DNA from: Trichoderma breve
Lineage: Eukaryota; Ascomycota; Sordariomycetes; Hypocreales; Hypocreaceae
DNA length: 64,000 nt
NCBI RefSeq assembly: GCF_028502605.1
Contig: NW_026611594.1
Location: 327,501-391,500, forward strand
Reading direction: 5' to 3'
Each line of letters opens with the position of its first letter. Within the stretch, counting starts at the first letter, position 1. The position numbers and the translations under genes are program-made. The notes under the pieces are model-generated. The model saw only the letters and a list, made by a program, of their open reading frames with translations. It was not told the DNA's origin and ran no database searches. Below are positions 52,571 to 63,120 of the stretch, piece after piece.

Positions 52571-55078
52571 ATGGACACTTCACGCCATCGAATGCCTAAC
52601 AACCTATATTCACTGCCTGCGGCATCAAGTGCAGCCATTTCATCTAAAGAACCTGGCTTTTTCCGTTTAATTGATCTATGTCCAGGTCAATGGGACGATG
52701 AAATCCATTGTGCACTCAAGTATTATAATCGACTTCACGATCGATATCCTCCATATAAGGCCCTTTCGTATGTTTGGGGGCGTGCGAGACGAAATCCCCC
52801 AGAGATCCTGGTCAATGGTTACAAGATCAAGGTGACGGCCAACCTTGAAACTGCTCTGAAACATTTGAGAGAACAAGAAAACAGAGTCACTCTATGGATT
52901 GATGCATTGGTGATTATGCTCTTGCCAAACCAAGCAGATTATCATCCTCTAACCGATGAATAGTGCATTGACCAGAGCAACACTGAGGAGCGATCATCGC
53001 AGGTTGCCCAGATGCGTGAGATCTATAGCAATGCTAGTGAGGTGATAATATTTCTCGGTAATGGGCTGGACTACAGCAAGCAACATTCCAAATCATCTGG
53101 AGATTTACGTCCGCTCATGAGATTTGAAGTTGGCACCCTGGATGCGTCCGCTGCAATCGATGCTTGGAAGGCATCGCCATTGAAGACCCCGGTTCAGGCC
53201 CATGAAATATTTTCTTTTCTGACCGTGGTGGCTCAGTGCCTAAGCTGTTCGGATTTATTCGAATTCCTGGCAGATTTTCCGCAAGATCATTTAACACAAC
53301 TTTCTGAAGCATTGCGACGCACATTACTTGTATCCTGGTGGGATCGGATATGGGTAGTTCAAGAAGCAGTCGTCGCTAAACAGCTCACCGTGAGATATGG
53401 TAATGCGGAAATCTCATGGGAGTTACTAGTTGAAGTTGCAACTGTCCTACATGATTGGGAATCTTCATACGCAGGCTATTCTAGCTATATTCCGACCAGC
53501 GACTTGAAAGTTTTCAACCTTTTCTCGCGTGTCTCCAACTTGGATCATTTCCGGGAGAATTGGAGGAGGTCTCAAGAAACTGATCTCCTATCGCTCATGC
53601 GTTATTTTGGACACCGCAAGGCTTCCGATGATCGAGACAGAGTCTATGCTCTTCTAGGGCTGTGCAACCAAACAACCGCTATTCGGCCTAATTACCGGTT
53701 AGATGTGAAGGAAGTCTTCATGGCGCCAATAATTGAGACAATAAGAAATACCAAGTCCCTTTCCGTTCTGTACGGAGATCATAGTCGCAAAACGAGACGA
53801 GACATACCATCTTGGGTCCCAGATTGGAGCACAGAGCTTGACGAGAACCAACGCCAACGAGCTACTCTTTCTTCTCTTTTCAATGCCAGTAAGGGAGTGA
53901 CACCAATATTTATAACGGACACAAGCAAAACCTTCAAACATGAATCCATTAAACGGGAGATGGTTTTACTGCTTGACTCGCTGAAAGCCGAAGTTGACAC
54001 CCGAGCTCTTCTACGCGAGGAAATTGCACAGAAGCTACGATGCTTGAATACCAAATCTACTTCGCCCGAGATAGAAGAGATTAAGCACCTCTGCGAAGCT
54101 TTGGCAGATTACTGCCATAAAGACGGTCAGAGAAATCTGCCAAAGTATGGCCTTATTCATCATTCTGGACATTCTCTAGCAGTTCACGGCATCAAGATTG
54201 CAAAAGTGACCAAAATCGCAGAGCCACTGTATGCATCATCTGATCGAAATTCAACAGTCGAGGTACTTAAAAGATGGCGGGAGATGGCTATGACTACGCC
54301 AGGAGCATATTTTCGTAAAAACTCTGCAAAAGAAAACTTTCTGAAAACCATATTGTCCGATGCCGCATATTTTAAATTTGCATCGCTGAAACGACTCGAC
54401 ACTAAGAATACGAAGGCCCTCCTGTGGTGGCTTGACCGAACGATCTCACCAAATTCTCGAGAGCAAGATGAAGATCGGTACCGGTCACATATCAACACTA
54501 GATTTGGGCATTTCGGTCATTTTACAGATATTATGAGACTCTCAGCAACCAATCGAACACTTTTCTCGAATAAACCGGACCATACCAATTGGAATCTGGC
54601 GAAGTTTGAGTCTGTTGGTTTGGGCCCAATGCTGATAAAGGAGGGCGATGAGATTCATATTCTACCAGGCAGCAACTTACCACTTGTTCTACGACCCGTA
54701 GACTTCTGCGATTCTCATGGCCATTCTAGACTCGTCCGGAAATATCAGCTGGTCGGAGATTGTTTTCTACAGGGTGTAATGGATGGGGAGCTAGGTTCTC
54801 CTGGCGGAACTATCCTGGATTATTTGGACTACTTGACTAAACTGTCCTATGGATATTGGAAGGGTTTTGGACACACGCGTTCTATTCTGGATCGGCAGTT
54901 TTCTAAATTCATGTCGTCCTCTGGATCCGACATACCCTCTACAGAATGGAGATTTTCTGAAAAAGGAATGTCCTTTGAAGCTGGTCGATATTTTGCTTCT
55001 CCTGGAGATTACCACAGCGCTTTATTTGGTTATGTTGAAACACAGCCGGGAGACCTAGTTGCTTTAGAAATAGTATAA
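52571..55078 (+). CDS. HET-domain protein, 817 aa
   Basis: The model join(52571..52909,52964..55078) has one 54-nt intron. Because 54 is a multiple of three but ends in TAG, the unspliced frame stops, while splicing restores the HET core LWIDALCIDQSNTEERSSQV (about 109-128). The flanking HET blocks are PYKALSYVWG (61-70) and IYSNASEVIIFLG (about 135-147), then SWWDRIWVVQEAVVAKQL. After the HET domain there is KASDDRDRVYALLGLCNQTT and VPSWVPDWSTE-like sequence typical of the larger HET family. The C-terminal part contains the frequent YQLVGDCFLQGVMDGELGS motif, similar in type to GECWIHGISRGE in the other HET protein. It is presumed to act in vegetative incompatibility cell death. It is distinct from the 8.5-kb HET gene, not a close tandem copy. 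Confidence 0.93.
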
Positions 55079-55293
55079 AATATAGTAATTGTCTTGAGTT
55101 ACACTGACTCGTCCTATAATAATCCAAGACATCTTCTTGACTAGCCACAGAGCCCCTTAGTGTATCTTTACTAAATTTCTCGTACCTACTTCCTACTCCA
55201 TGTTCAACAGCCGTCAATATACTCGGACTTCCCCGCCCAAATTGAGGAATGAATTCAGCCGTTGCCACTTGTCATATCAGCGATCATGGGAAA

Positions 55294-56442
55294 CTAAGTA
55301 TGACCAACGATGTTCTTTGGCACATAAGGCTCCTCCAAATACTTGATATCGTCAGCTGTCAACTCTTTTCCACGCAGATCGCATGCGTCTTCAAGTCTCG
55401 GCAATGAGTTCAGACCAACAACTGGCACAGCCCCCTTGCTTCGAAGCCAGGCAAGGGCGACTTGGCTCATCTTCCACTCTTTCTTGGAGGCCAATTCCTC
55501 TACCCGCTGGATAATCGCTTCGTCTGCCTTGGTAAGTCCGTTGCCAGTTGGTGAAGGCATCTGTGCTCTCACAGATGCTGCGTCTCCGAGTGGTTTTGCC
55601 AATTTACCACCGAAGTTGGGCGACCATGGCATGATTCCCACACCAGTTTCATTGCAGTATCTGTTCATCTCTCGCTCTTCTTCGCGATAGCACAGGTTAT
55701 AGTAGTTTTGCATGCTGATGAACTTGGTCCAGCCGTTCTGCTCAGCCACGGATTGCATTCGCGCAAATTGGGTGGCCCACATCGAGGAGGCACCGATGTA
55801 TCTTATTTTCCCAGACACAACTAGATCGTGTAAAGCTCTCATCGTCTCTTCAATCGGCGTGGAGGGGTCGAATCGGTGTATCATAAAGAGATCGATGTAA
55901 TCGGTTCCAAGGCGTTGAAGAGATGCGTCGACAGCCCTGAATATGGCGTTGCGAGAGAGGCCTACGCCAACACACGATTAGCTTCTTGTATCTAGCCTCC
56001 TAATTCACCAACGAGGTCATATAGCTAGTGATAACGTACCTGATTGGTTCACGTAGTCCTTCATTTTTGACATCTCTTGCTGCCACGGACCCGTAAAAAT
56101 ATCCGGCTCATCGGTTATGGCGAGAAAGCACTTGGTCATGATGACAACTCTCTCGCGTGGAATGTTATGCTTCTTCAGCGCCTTTCCGATGACTTCCTCA
56201 CTAATGCCATTTGAGTAAAGGTCTGCCGTGTCCCAGGTGTTTAAACCTCGATCATAGGCCACCTTGAGAATCTCGATGGATTCATCTTCGTCGAGCACCC
56301 ACGGCATCCACTTAGATGAGCCCAAGGACATTGCGCCGAGGATTGGTACAGAGACACGGAGGCCTGATGTGCCGAGCCTCACATACTCAACCCGACTTTC
56401 GTCAAGGCTCTTCTGGAGCGCTGGAGGCAGTGAGAAAGCCAT
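55294..56442 (-). CDS. Aldo/keto reductase, Kv-beta-like clade
   Basis: The model complement(join(55294..55961,56040..56442)) gives 356 aa with one 78-nt intron. Motifs: VEYVRLGTSGLRVSVPILG, GLNTWDTADLYSNGISEEVI (catalytic Asp and Tyr), RERVVIMTKCF (Lys), and after splicing RLGTDYIDLFMIHRFDPSTP (His). Then GKIRYIGASSMWATQFARMQ, YRE-EEREMNRYCNETGVGI in outline, and the cofactor end VGLNSLPRLEDACDLRG. It belongs to the AKR branch related to yeast aryl-alcohol dehydrogenases and potassium-channel beta subunits, which reduce aromatic or aliphatic aldehydes with NADPH. The substrate is unknown. The gene converges with the HET gene 215 nt away. The start at 56442 is the only in-frame ATG near the family N-terminus. 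Confidence 0.92.
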
Positions 56443-57450
56443 TGGTTCTGCGGGGAAAGAATGAACTAGATAGGCTGCAATTTGCTGCTTTTAAACAGGT
56501 TGTATCTTAAGATGAGAGATGTTCGAAATAGACGTTGCTGTCTTGTAAAAACTTTGGAAGCCATCACGTCGTCCAGCCCTTTTATACATATTCCGACTAT
56601 CTGTCTCCTGAGGTTTAGAGACTTTAACATCCGATAAGTCCGTAACATACATTTCAGTCCATACTCTGTAGCACGAAGTCAGAGATGTAGTTGCTTGGTC
56701 ATTTTCCACTCTTACTTCCATTTCTTCTTCATTTCGCTCATGTCGAACTTCTTTTACTAATTCATGTTCCAGATAGCTGAACTGACAAAGAACCAAGCAT
56801 GGATGGAGACCTCGCGCGTTTATCCAGAAACGGTTTAGCTCCTATCCAAGAGCATGGCTAGCAAAATCCCAGAGGAATCGAGTAGATCACGCTAACCTGA
56901 AAGGTTGTGACGATACCCGCAACTAGGTTGGGACCTGAAAATCGGACCATAATCCTCCGCAGCCTTGCAATTGAAGCTTACAAATCTGTGTTCTCAGTGT
57001 CCTATATGAGAACAGCTACAAACACGATAATGCAGTATTGTAGCACATATATAAAGCTTAAGCCCGATACTCCCGCCATCTCCGTAACTTGGAGCAGATC
57101 TCTCGTATGAAAGGTGAGCATCCGATTGCTGGAGGTATTGGTCCTGAGAGCGATCTACGATCGGGGCTTCAGCTAAGTTCGTGAATCTGAGCTATGTCGG
57201 GGGCTAAGAGAGAAATTAGAAAATACTGGTGATTTAATCATGTACAGATGATGCAATTGTGAATGATGATGCCAACTTAATCACTTAGCAGTGAAGTCAT
57301 GTTCTAGGAGGTAAATATTGTAGTAATGTCTACCTAAAGAGTCTATGCAGTGGGGAATATTCTCGGTCTCTAATCTTATCATAATTACCATTAGTATTCT
57401 GAATAATTGTCCAAAACTTCGAAATGCTAACGTAGTTGTCCTAGCAAAGG
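56443..57450. other. Spacer, 1 kb
   Basis: No gene is supported. A 101-codon minus frame at 56491-56796 lies upstream of the reductase and shows charged but unrecognisable sequence. Confidence 0.35.
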
Positions 57451-59123
57451 TCAAAATTTGAACTCTCCATGGTCACTGACGGATTCAAGTAGCGTGTGCC
57501 CCAAAGATCGCGCAACGGCCTTCAAGGCACCCTTCATCCAAGTCTTTTCTGGAGGCTCGACAGCATCAACGCTCACGGCCACAGTTAATGGCCATGCTAG
57601 TAGCGCAGCTACACTCGGGTGAGGCTCGTCAACAAATGTGATAGCCTTGGCACCTCTAGCAGGGGCCCGGGAAGTGAGAGAGAACTCCACACCACATCGC
57701 AGATCGACAGCAAGATCGTTGATGTTAATCTGGCATCTCTGCATATTCGTATCCGCAAAGGAACTGTCAGATAGCGACTTGAGCGCAAAGAAGGCTCGTT
57801 TCTGAATGCTATTTGTGATTAGACGAAGAGCGCGGTATCGATTCCATATTGCTGCATGGCCAACTGAAGAGTAAGTATGTGAGGGTGCGTTTGCACGGGA
57901 ATCCACTGCGTTCAAACTCGGCTGTGAGCGGGTGCGGCTGATTTGGAACCTCCAGTCTTGAGCAAGCCCAAATGGCCATAAAGCGAGATCATAATCGAGT
58001 GCGTATGCTTCCATTGCGATCGACTTGACTTTTTCAATGATTCTTGAGTCTGCTTCGTCCATATTTCTCAGGAAAGATATCGATTTATTCCTCAAAGTCA
58101 AAACACGGATTATGAGCGAGTCCAGCTCCAACTCATGCCCTTTTTCGCCCCAGTCCGCGCCATCTTCTAACCAAGCTGGCATTGCACCTCCACGAAGTAT
58201 GATGATACGAAGCTGCATGGGCTGCATGTCAGCGTACAACGTCCATAAAACCTCGTGATGTCAATTGTTCGGTTCACTTACACATTTCTGTCGAATGGCC
58301 TTATCCAACTCTGTATCTGCTACGAAGCCTCTCTCGCGACGTGCACTGAGAAGGCTCGCTGCACCCTTCTCATGGCAGACGCTCTTCCAGAAACGGGAAC
58401 CGACAGCGTCAGGAGGTGGTGCCGCATATTCTCTGGCAAAGTACATGATGTTCTCATAGCCGCCCATTAGCATCATGGCCAGCATCACCTGATATATCGT
58501 ATCGCTCGATATTGTACTCATGGCGTTCTGGATCTCCTCCACGGCCTTTGCGTATACTCTTTGGGAAAAGCAAAGGGCTGGTCTCACGTCCCTTTTCCGT
58601 CCTATCAAGGCATGCGAATAAGCCTCTAATGCGAGACGGAGACAAGAGTGCGGCTTAGCCAATTTCCAATGGTGAAGCACGTGTGGACTGTATTCAGGAC
58701 CGCCATTCCCTAGTATATGCCTCTCCGTAGAAACGCTATCTGCAAAATAATAGAGGGCGTGCATCTCTAATGGCAGCGACAGCGCTGGCTGTATTCCGCC
58801 GCCATTTGATACCAGTGGAAAGGTAGAGCCTGAGCCGATAAGTCGCGCTGCTTGGTTGCCACTTGTCTTGGGTGGACGTCGCTGAAGACCCATAGCGAAC
58901 GCGTTTTCACTCCTAAAGTGCAAACCTGTCTGCTCGTCCGAGTCCCAGGTGCACATCCTATCGCCGGTCCGACATCTTTGGCACAGAGGTCTCGTACAAT
59001 CACACTATTTTTTATCATCAATTGCCCATTTTTAGTTTTCCATGACAGAGATGATTTTAATTCATGAATTACCTTGACTTTGCGTTTTCGGCATGTTTGG
59101 CACCCGGGGCTCGGGAAGACCAT
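57451..59123 (-). CDS. Zn2Cys6 transcription factor, 514 aa
   Basis: The model complement(join(57451..58221,58282..59004,59073..59123)). The first exon encodes MVFPSPGCQTCRKRKVK, and the 68-nt intron joins it to CDCTRPLCQRCRTGDRMC, completing the binuclear zinc cluster (Cys 8, 11, 18, 25, 28, 35). The longer unspliced frame starts at a TTG and destroys the cluster. Downstream is the usual helical fungal-specific region: LEMHALYYFADSVST, HWKLAKPHSCLRLALEAYSH, and SSDTIYQVMLAMMLMGGYEN. The second intron (60 nt) leads to PMQLRIIILRGGAMPAWLED and ends near ALKAVARSLGHTLLESVSDH. It is a nuclear DNA-binding regulator; the target genes are unknown. It lies 0.4 kb from, and on the same strand as, a second Zn2Cys6 gene. 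All junctions keep frame. Confidence 0.9.
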
Positions 59124-59545
59124 TTTTACTCGATCAGGACGGACGCGCTCTGGAGTGATAGAGATGTACAATAAGCAGGCATAAGATCACATTAACAAAA
59201 GCAATGAAGCATGATATCAAAATTTAATAGGCAGCTAGAGTCTAACGTGGTGCAAACCCGGATGGTAGTCATTCTAACAAGGAGATACGCCGGCGTTAAG
59301 GGAATTAGGCGTGGCTGATCCTTCGTCCGTAACTAAAGTCGGACAACCCTGAGCCTACGGAGTACAGCCCACCAAAATGCCCAGAGAATTAATACGACGG
59401 TGAAGTGTGGGATAAGTTGTCAATATGAGGCCTCAAATAAGAAAATAAACCAGTTTGTCAATTGCATCTCGAATCCGGGGGGGTTCGGTTATAGTCTTCG
59501 TTATATTGAATTGATACGACTAGTTGTAATAGCGACAAATAACAT
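59124..59545. other. Spacer between two transcription-factor genes
   Basis: About 420 nt with no gene supported. It is the promoter side of the left TF gene and the 3' side of the right one. Confidence 0.35.
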
Positions 59546-61504
59546 TCAAGGTGATTGCAGGATTTCTCTGGCTTCGAGTATCTCTATGTAGACACCTATT
59601 TCAACTCTTGTCAGATAGGCGGTGGCATATTCACGGGACACTATGCTTACCAGCTGCTTGCCAACGACGCTCGAGGCGTCTAAGTGCTTTCACAAGCACA
59701 CCTCTTGTCTCGGCGGCGGTCTGCGTCTCGGATTGGCCCAGAATGGCAACCATATAAATGCAGTGCACGAAGAAGGGCGAGATGCTCTCCAAACTGCTTG
59801 TTTGGTCGGAAAGGAGATTTCTGCACCGTCTGATGACCGTCGCCCTTGTTGCGTCGACAGCAGCTAATGTCTGCTCGTCCCACTGTGTATGATCGCCTTT
59901 GCAGCTCTCGTTGTGGTTATAGAGGACAAAGAGAGAACTAAACGTATGTGAGTCGACGACGATAAGAATATCTACGCATGCTTACCTGTAGCAAATCATA
60001 AGCTGTTCCTCGATAGGAACTTCCCACTTCCTAGCTTCAGTCTCTGCGGCATCGATAAGTGAGGCTATCGTGCGGCCAAGTTGTGAGGATTCTTTTTCTT
60101 GCCGTTGGCGCAACGATAATCCGAGTTCGAGATACTGGGCTTCTGAACCCATTTCAAGGCCCATTTCAGAGCCATAGTTATGGGATGTGTGCCACAGCAC
60201 TTTTCCTAGTAGTCTAGTAGCCTGTGCGATCAAGGCAGGACAGCCTTGATCACGCCGCCCGAGCTTGCCGGATCCAAAGCTGTTGGCGGTGGCCGTTTCC
60301 TGAGACTTCACAAAGATTAGCGTCGACTTCAAAGCTGTGGGTCAGATATTTCACCGTACATCATCATAAACGACCATACTACCATCATCTGGTGGGTCAT
60401 GGACGGAGGCGAGTCGACTTGGAGAACCGAGATTAAGATATCTACATAGCTGTTAGGCTGGAGACAAGCAAGATGGCATAGAGTCTTTTGGGAAGAAAAT
60501 CCAAGAATACAGCTACCGGGATTGAGGTGTGGAGGAGTTGAGAGGGAGTGGAAAGGGAGTGGAAAGGGCACACACCTGTCTAGGAGAACAACGGCCCACC
60601 ATAATCGCCTACTCTCTTCAAGTTCGCTACGATTATATGGAGGGCGCAGCCTTAAAGCGTTTAGTCCGCCGAAACCCATAGCCTGACCATAACGCGTACA
60701 GGCGCCTACTGATAGAAATGCAGATGGGTAGATAGCATGGTTAATCTCATAGAGAGAGATGAGCAGGCCAGCTTCCAAGCATTCAACAGACAAGACACCT
60801 GCCATCTCCAAGTTTAGAAATCCCTGCTTGGCTGCCAGATGAAGGTCGGTGCGGGTTCCGTTTCGTGACGACTCGGAGGGTGCCGAGGTGATGAGTCTCA
60901 TGCAGAGGAGAAGCAATGCTACATCCGCGGGCAACTCTGCGGGCGTTTTCCCCAATAACCTGCCGCGGAAACGCTCTTCATCCAGAACAGGCAGCCATCT
61001 GTGGACTCCATTGAAGAAGGCCGAGACGTACGAGTCTTGCTCCGCCAGGGTTGCTCCAATGAAGACAGTGGGAAACGCACTGGTCCCAGGACAGGCTGTC
61101 GGGACGTGGATACGATGCTGTCGGAAGACGTCTCGGTCAACAAAATAGACAGATGGGAACTCTACCCGCGGCGCCCATAATTCGTTGGCATTCTGGAGTT
61201 CACATGGATGGTCGGTATGGAGGAGGCCGGGAGTTGGGGGTAAGCCGTTATTATTATCAGCCACAGCATCACGATCAATCCGACTAGAAGAAATCTTTCG
61301 CGATACTTTGCCTGTCCGCCCCGGGTAGACACACTCGCAAGATCGGCTACGATGTTATTTTGGCGGTCAGTCATCTGAATGTAGGGGCCGGTCTCCCCGC
61401 CTTTGCGTGGTTCGGACGCCTTACATTGAACACTGTGAGCACTTTGGCGTCGCTTTGTCGCATTTCCGTTTCTGCACTTTGCAGGATACACACGCCGTTG
61501 CCAT
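59546..61504 (-). CDS. Zn2Cys6 transcription factor, about 522 aa
   Basis: A six-exon model: complement(join(59546..59595,59651..59937,59986..60299,60446..60512,60576..61346,61425..61504)), in frame throughout. Exon 1 reads MATACVSCKVQKRKCDKATP and KCSQCS; splicing supplies IRSCECVYPG, completing the zinc cluster (Cys 5, 8, 15, 22, 25 and 30 or 32). Exon 2 holds the fungal-specific TF domain: YVSAFFNGVHRWLPVLDEER, LAAKQGFLNLEMAGVLSVEC, YGQAMGFGG, and SRRLWWAVVLLDR. Later exons give IAQATRLLGKVLWHTSHNYG and SSLESISPFFVHCIYMVAI. The least certain part is 60300-60445, taken as an intron; an open stretch there (LQVDSPPSMTHQMM) could be a short exon. It is a nuclear regulator, perhaps of the divergently transcribed SDR starting at 61803, with which it shares a 298-nt upstream region. 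Confidence 0.85.
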
Positions 61505-61802
61505 TGTTCAGATTGGGTTCTTCTCAGACTGTGATACGTTGCGAAATGTGAAGTCAGGGGAGGTAAAGTCTAGCTAGACAACAGCAGCGGCCGAGGACAT
61601 GTGAGAGATGCCCGCGGGTGGATCCACAAATCTCCGCGGCCGCGGGAATCCGATGCTTCAACCAGAGTCTCCCAGAGTCTGACCCTTATTGTCATGTTAT
61701 ACTCTGCAAATACAGTCTTCTTGTATTAAAGATACAAACTATTTAAACATCAATTATCTTTCCAGATGAGGTTTCTGTCCAGCAAAGTCTGGCATCGCCA
61801 CG

Positions 61803-62816
61803 ATGCCTCCTGTAACCTGGAGGGAGTCCTTCCCACCCAAGCCAAGCTTTACTGAAAAGGATATCCCGGACCAGTTTGGCCGCGTCTTCATTATTACAGG
61901 TGGCTCGTCTGGGTGTGGCTTCGAGACCGCAAAGGCCGTGTACAATCTCAATGGCCGTGTCTACATTGCCGGCCGCTCCGCTGAGAAGGCAGAGGAAGCC
62001 ATCCATAGGATCAAGTCCGAACCGGCTGCTCCTCACCCGACTGTCAAACGAGGCCGAGGCGAGATCTTCTTCCTCCGTCTTGATCTCAACGACCTAAGTA
62101 CCATCAAGGCATCTGCCACCGAATTCCTATCCAAAGAGTCGAGGCTGGACGTGGTATGGCACAATGCTGGACTTGGTGGAGCGCCGTTCGGAAGCAAGAC
62201 TGTTCAGGGCTTCGAGACGCATCTTGGCGTCAACGCGCTTGGCCCGTTCCTATTTCAGCACTTCTTAACACCCATCTGTCTTACGACAGCCGCACGCTCT
62301 GATGCTAAGCCTGGCCACTCAAGAGTTGTCTACGTTTCGTCTTCGGGTCATCGAGCGGCACCCAAGCCAGACGGTGTTAACTGGGATGACCTAAACATGC
62401 ACCAGCTGGGCGGCTTCAAGGGAGCTATGACCAAATACCCGCAGAGCAAAGCCATGCTGGTCATGTTTGCGCATGAGTTCGCCCGGCGTTTCGCAGCGCA
62501 AGGCCTTTTGTCACTTTCCCTCCACCCAGGATCCGTCAAATCCGAATTCCAACGCAACCAGCCCGGACTCGTCAAGTGGTTGACATCTCCGCTGCTTTAT
62601 GAACAACATTACGGCGGCCTCACCCTACTGTTCGCAGGATTCGCTGATGTCGACGATACAAAGATGCTCGAGCAGGGCGGGCAAAACGGATCTTATGTCG
62701 AGCCATGGGGTCATTGGGGAACTGGGGCCGACTATATTTTTGACGGACTTGTAAATCGTGGTACAGGAGATCGATTGTGGAAATTGTGCGAGGAGCTCTT
62801 GAAGGATTGGATGTAA
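61803..62816 (+). CDS. Classical SDR, retinol-dehydrogenase/protochlorophyllide-reductase-like
   Basis: A single-exon 337-aa NAD(P)H-dependent short-chain dehydrogenase. Cofactor motif VFIITGGSSGCGFETAKAV (28-46), structural WHNAGLGGAPFG (119-130), catalytic Ser in VVYVSSSGH (about 179-181) and MTKYPQSKAMLVMFAHEF with Tyr 212 and Lys 216. RSAEKAEEAI after the second strand suggests NADP preference. HPGSVKSEFQRNQPGL follows, as in light-dependent-protochlorophyllide-reductase-like fungal SDRs. The substrate is unknown. Its start lies 298 nt from the divergent Zn2Cys6 gene, so the pair may share a bidirectional control region. The coding frame is markedly GC-richer than the surrounding intergenic DNA. 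Confidence 0.93.
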   Translation: MPPVTWRESFPPKPSFTEKDIPDQFGRVFIITGGSSGCGFETAKAVYNLNGRVYIAGRSAEKAEEAIHRIKSEPAAPHPTVKRGRGEIFFLRLDLNDLSTIKASATEFLSKESRLDVVWHNAGLGGAPFGSKTVQGFETHLGVNALGPFLFQHFLTPICLTTAARSDAKPGHSRVVYVSSSGHRAAPKPDGVNWDDLNMHQLGGFKGAMTKYPQSKAMLVMFAHEFARRFAAQGLLSLSLHPGSVKSEFQRNQPGLVKWLTSPLLYEQHYGGLTLLFAGFADVDDTKMLEQGGQNGSYVEPWGHWGTGADYIFDGLVNRGTGDRLWKLCEELLKDWM

Positions 62817-63120
62817 GGTATGGGCAGAGGCTCTAGAAAGTAAAAGGTGTCATGGACAAATAATATCCGACCAACATCTATCAAGCCTAACCTAGCTTGA
62901 GCTTTAAAGAATACCCGCGTTCTTGTATTTCTCAAAGATCAAGAATAGAGCTAGCCAGGGAACGGAATCAGCTATAGTAGAATATGACTAGCGACATTCA
63001 AGTGACCTAGCAGTAGCGCAGTGCCGTCTAAAACAGGTAAGCCATGTTGCATAGAGATGAAAGGAAACAATGGGTGACTTACAAATGGCAGACTCAAGTT
63101 TCTAACTTAGCTTGGTACAA
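62817..63120. other. Short convergent spacer
   Basis: About 300 nt between the SDR and the partial gene at the right edge. No feature seen beyond expected 3' regions. Confidence 0.3.

Noticed and set aside
56491..56796. 101-codon minus frame upstream of the Kv-beta-like reductase
   Set aside because: No motif, and it overlaps the probable promoter; the charged composition alone is not enough.
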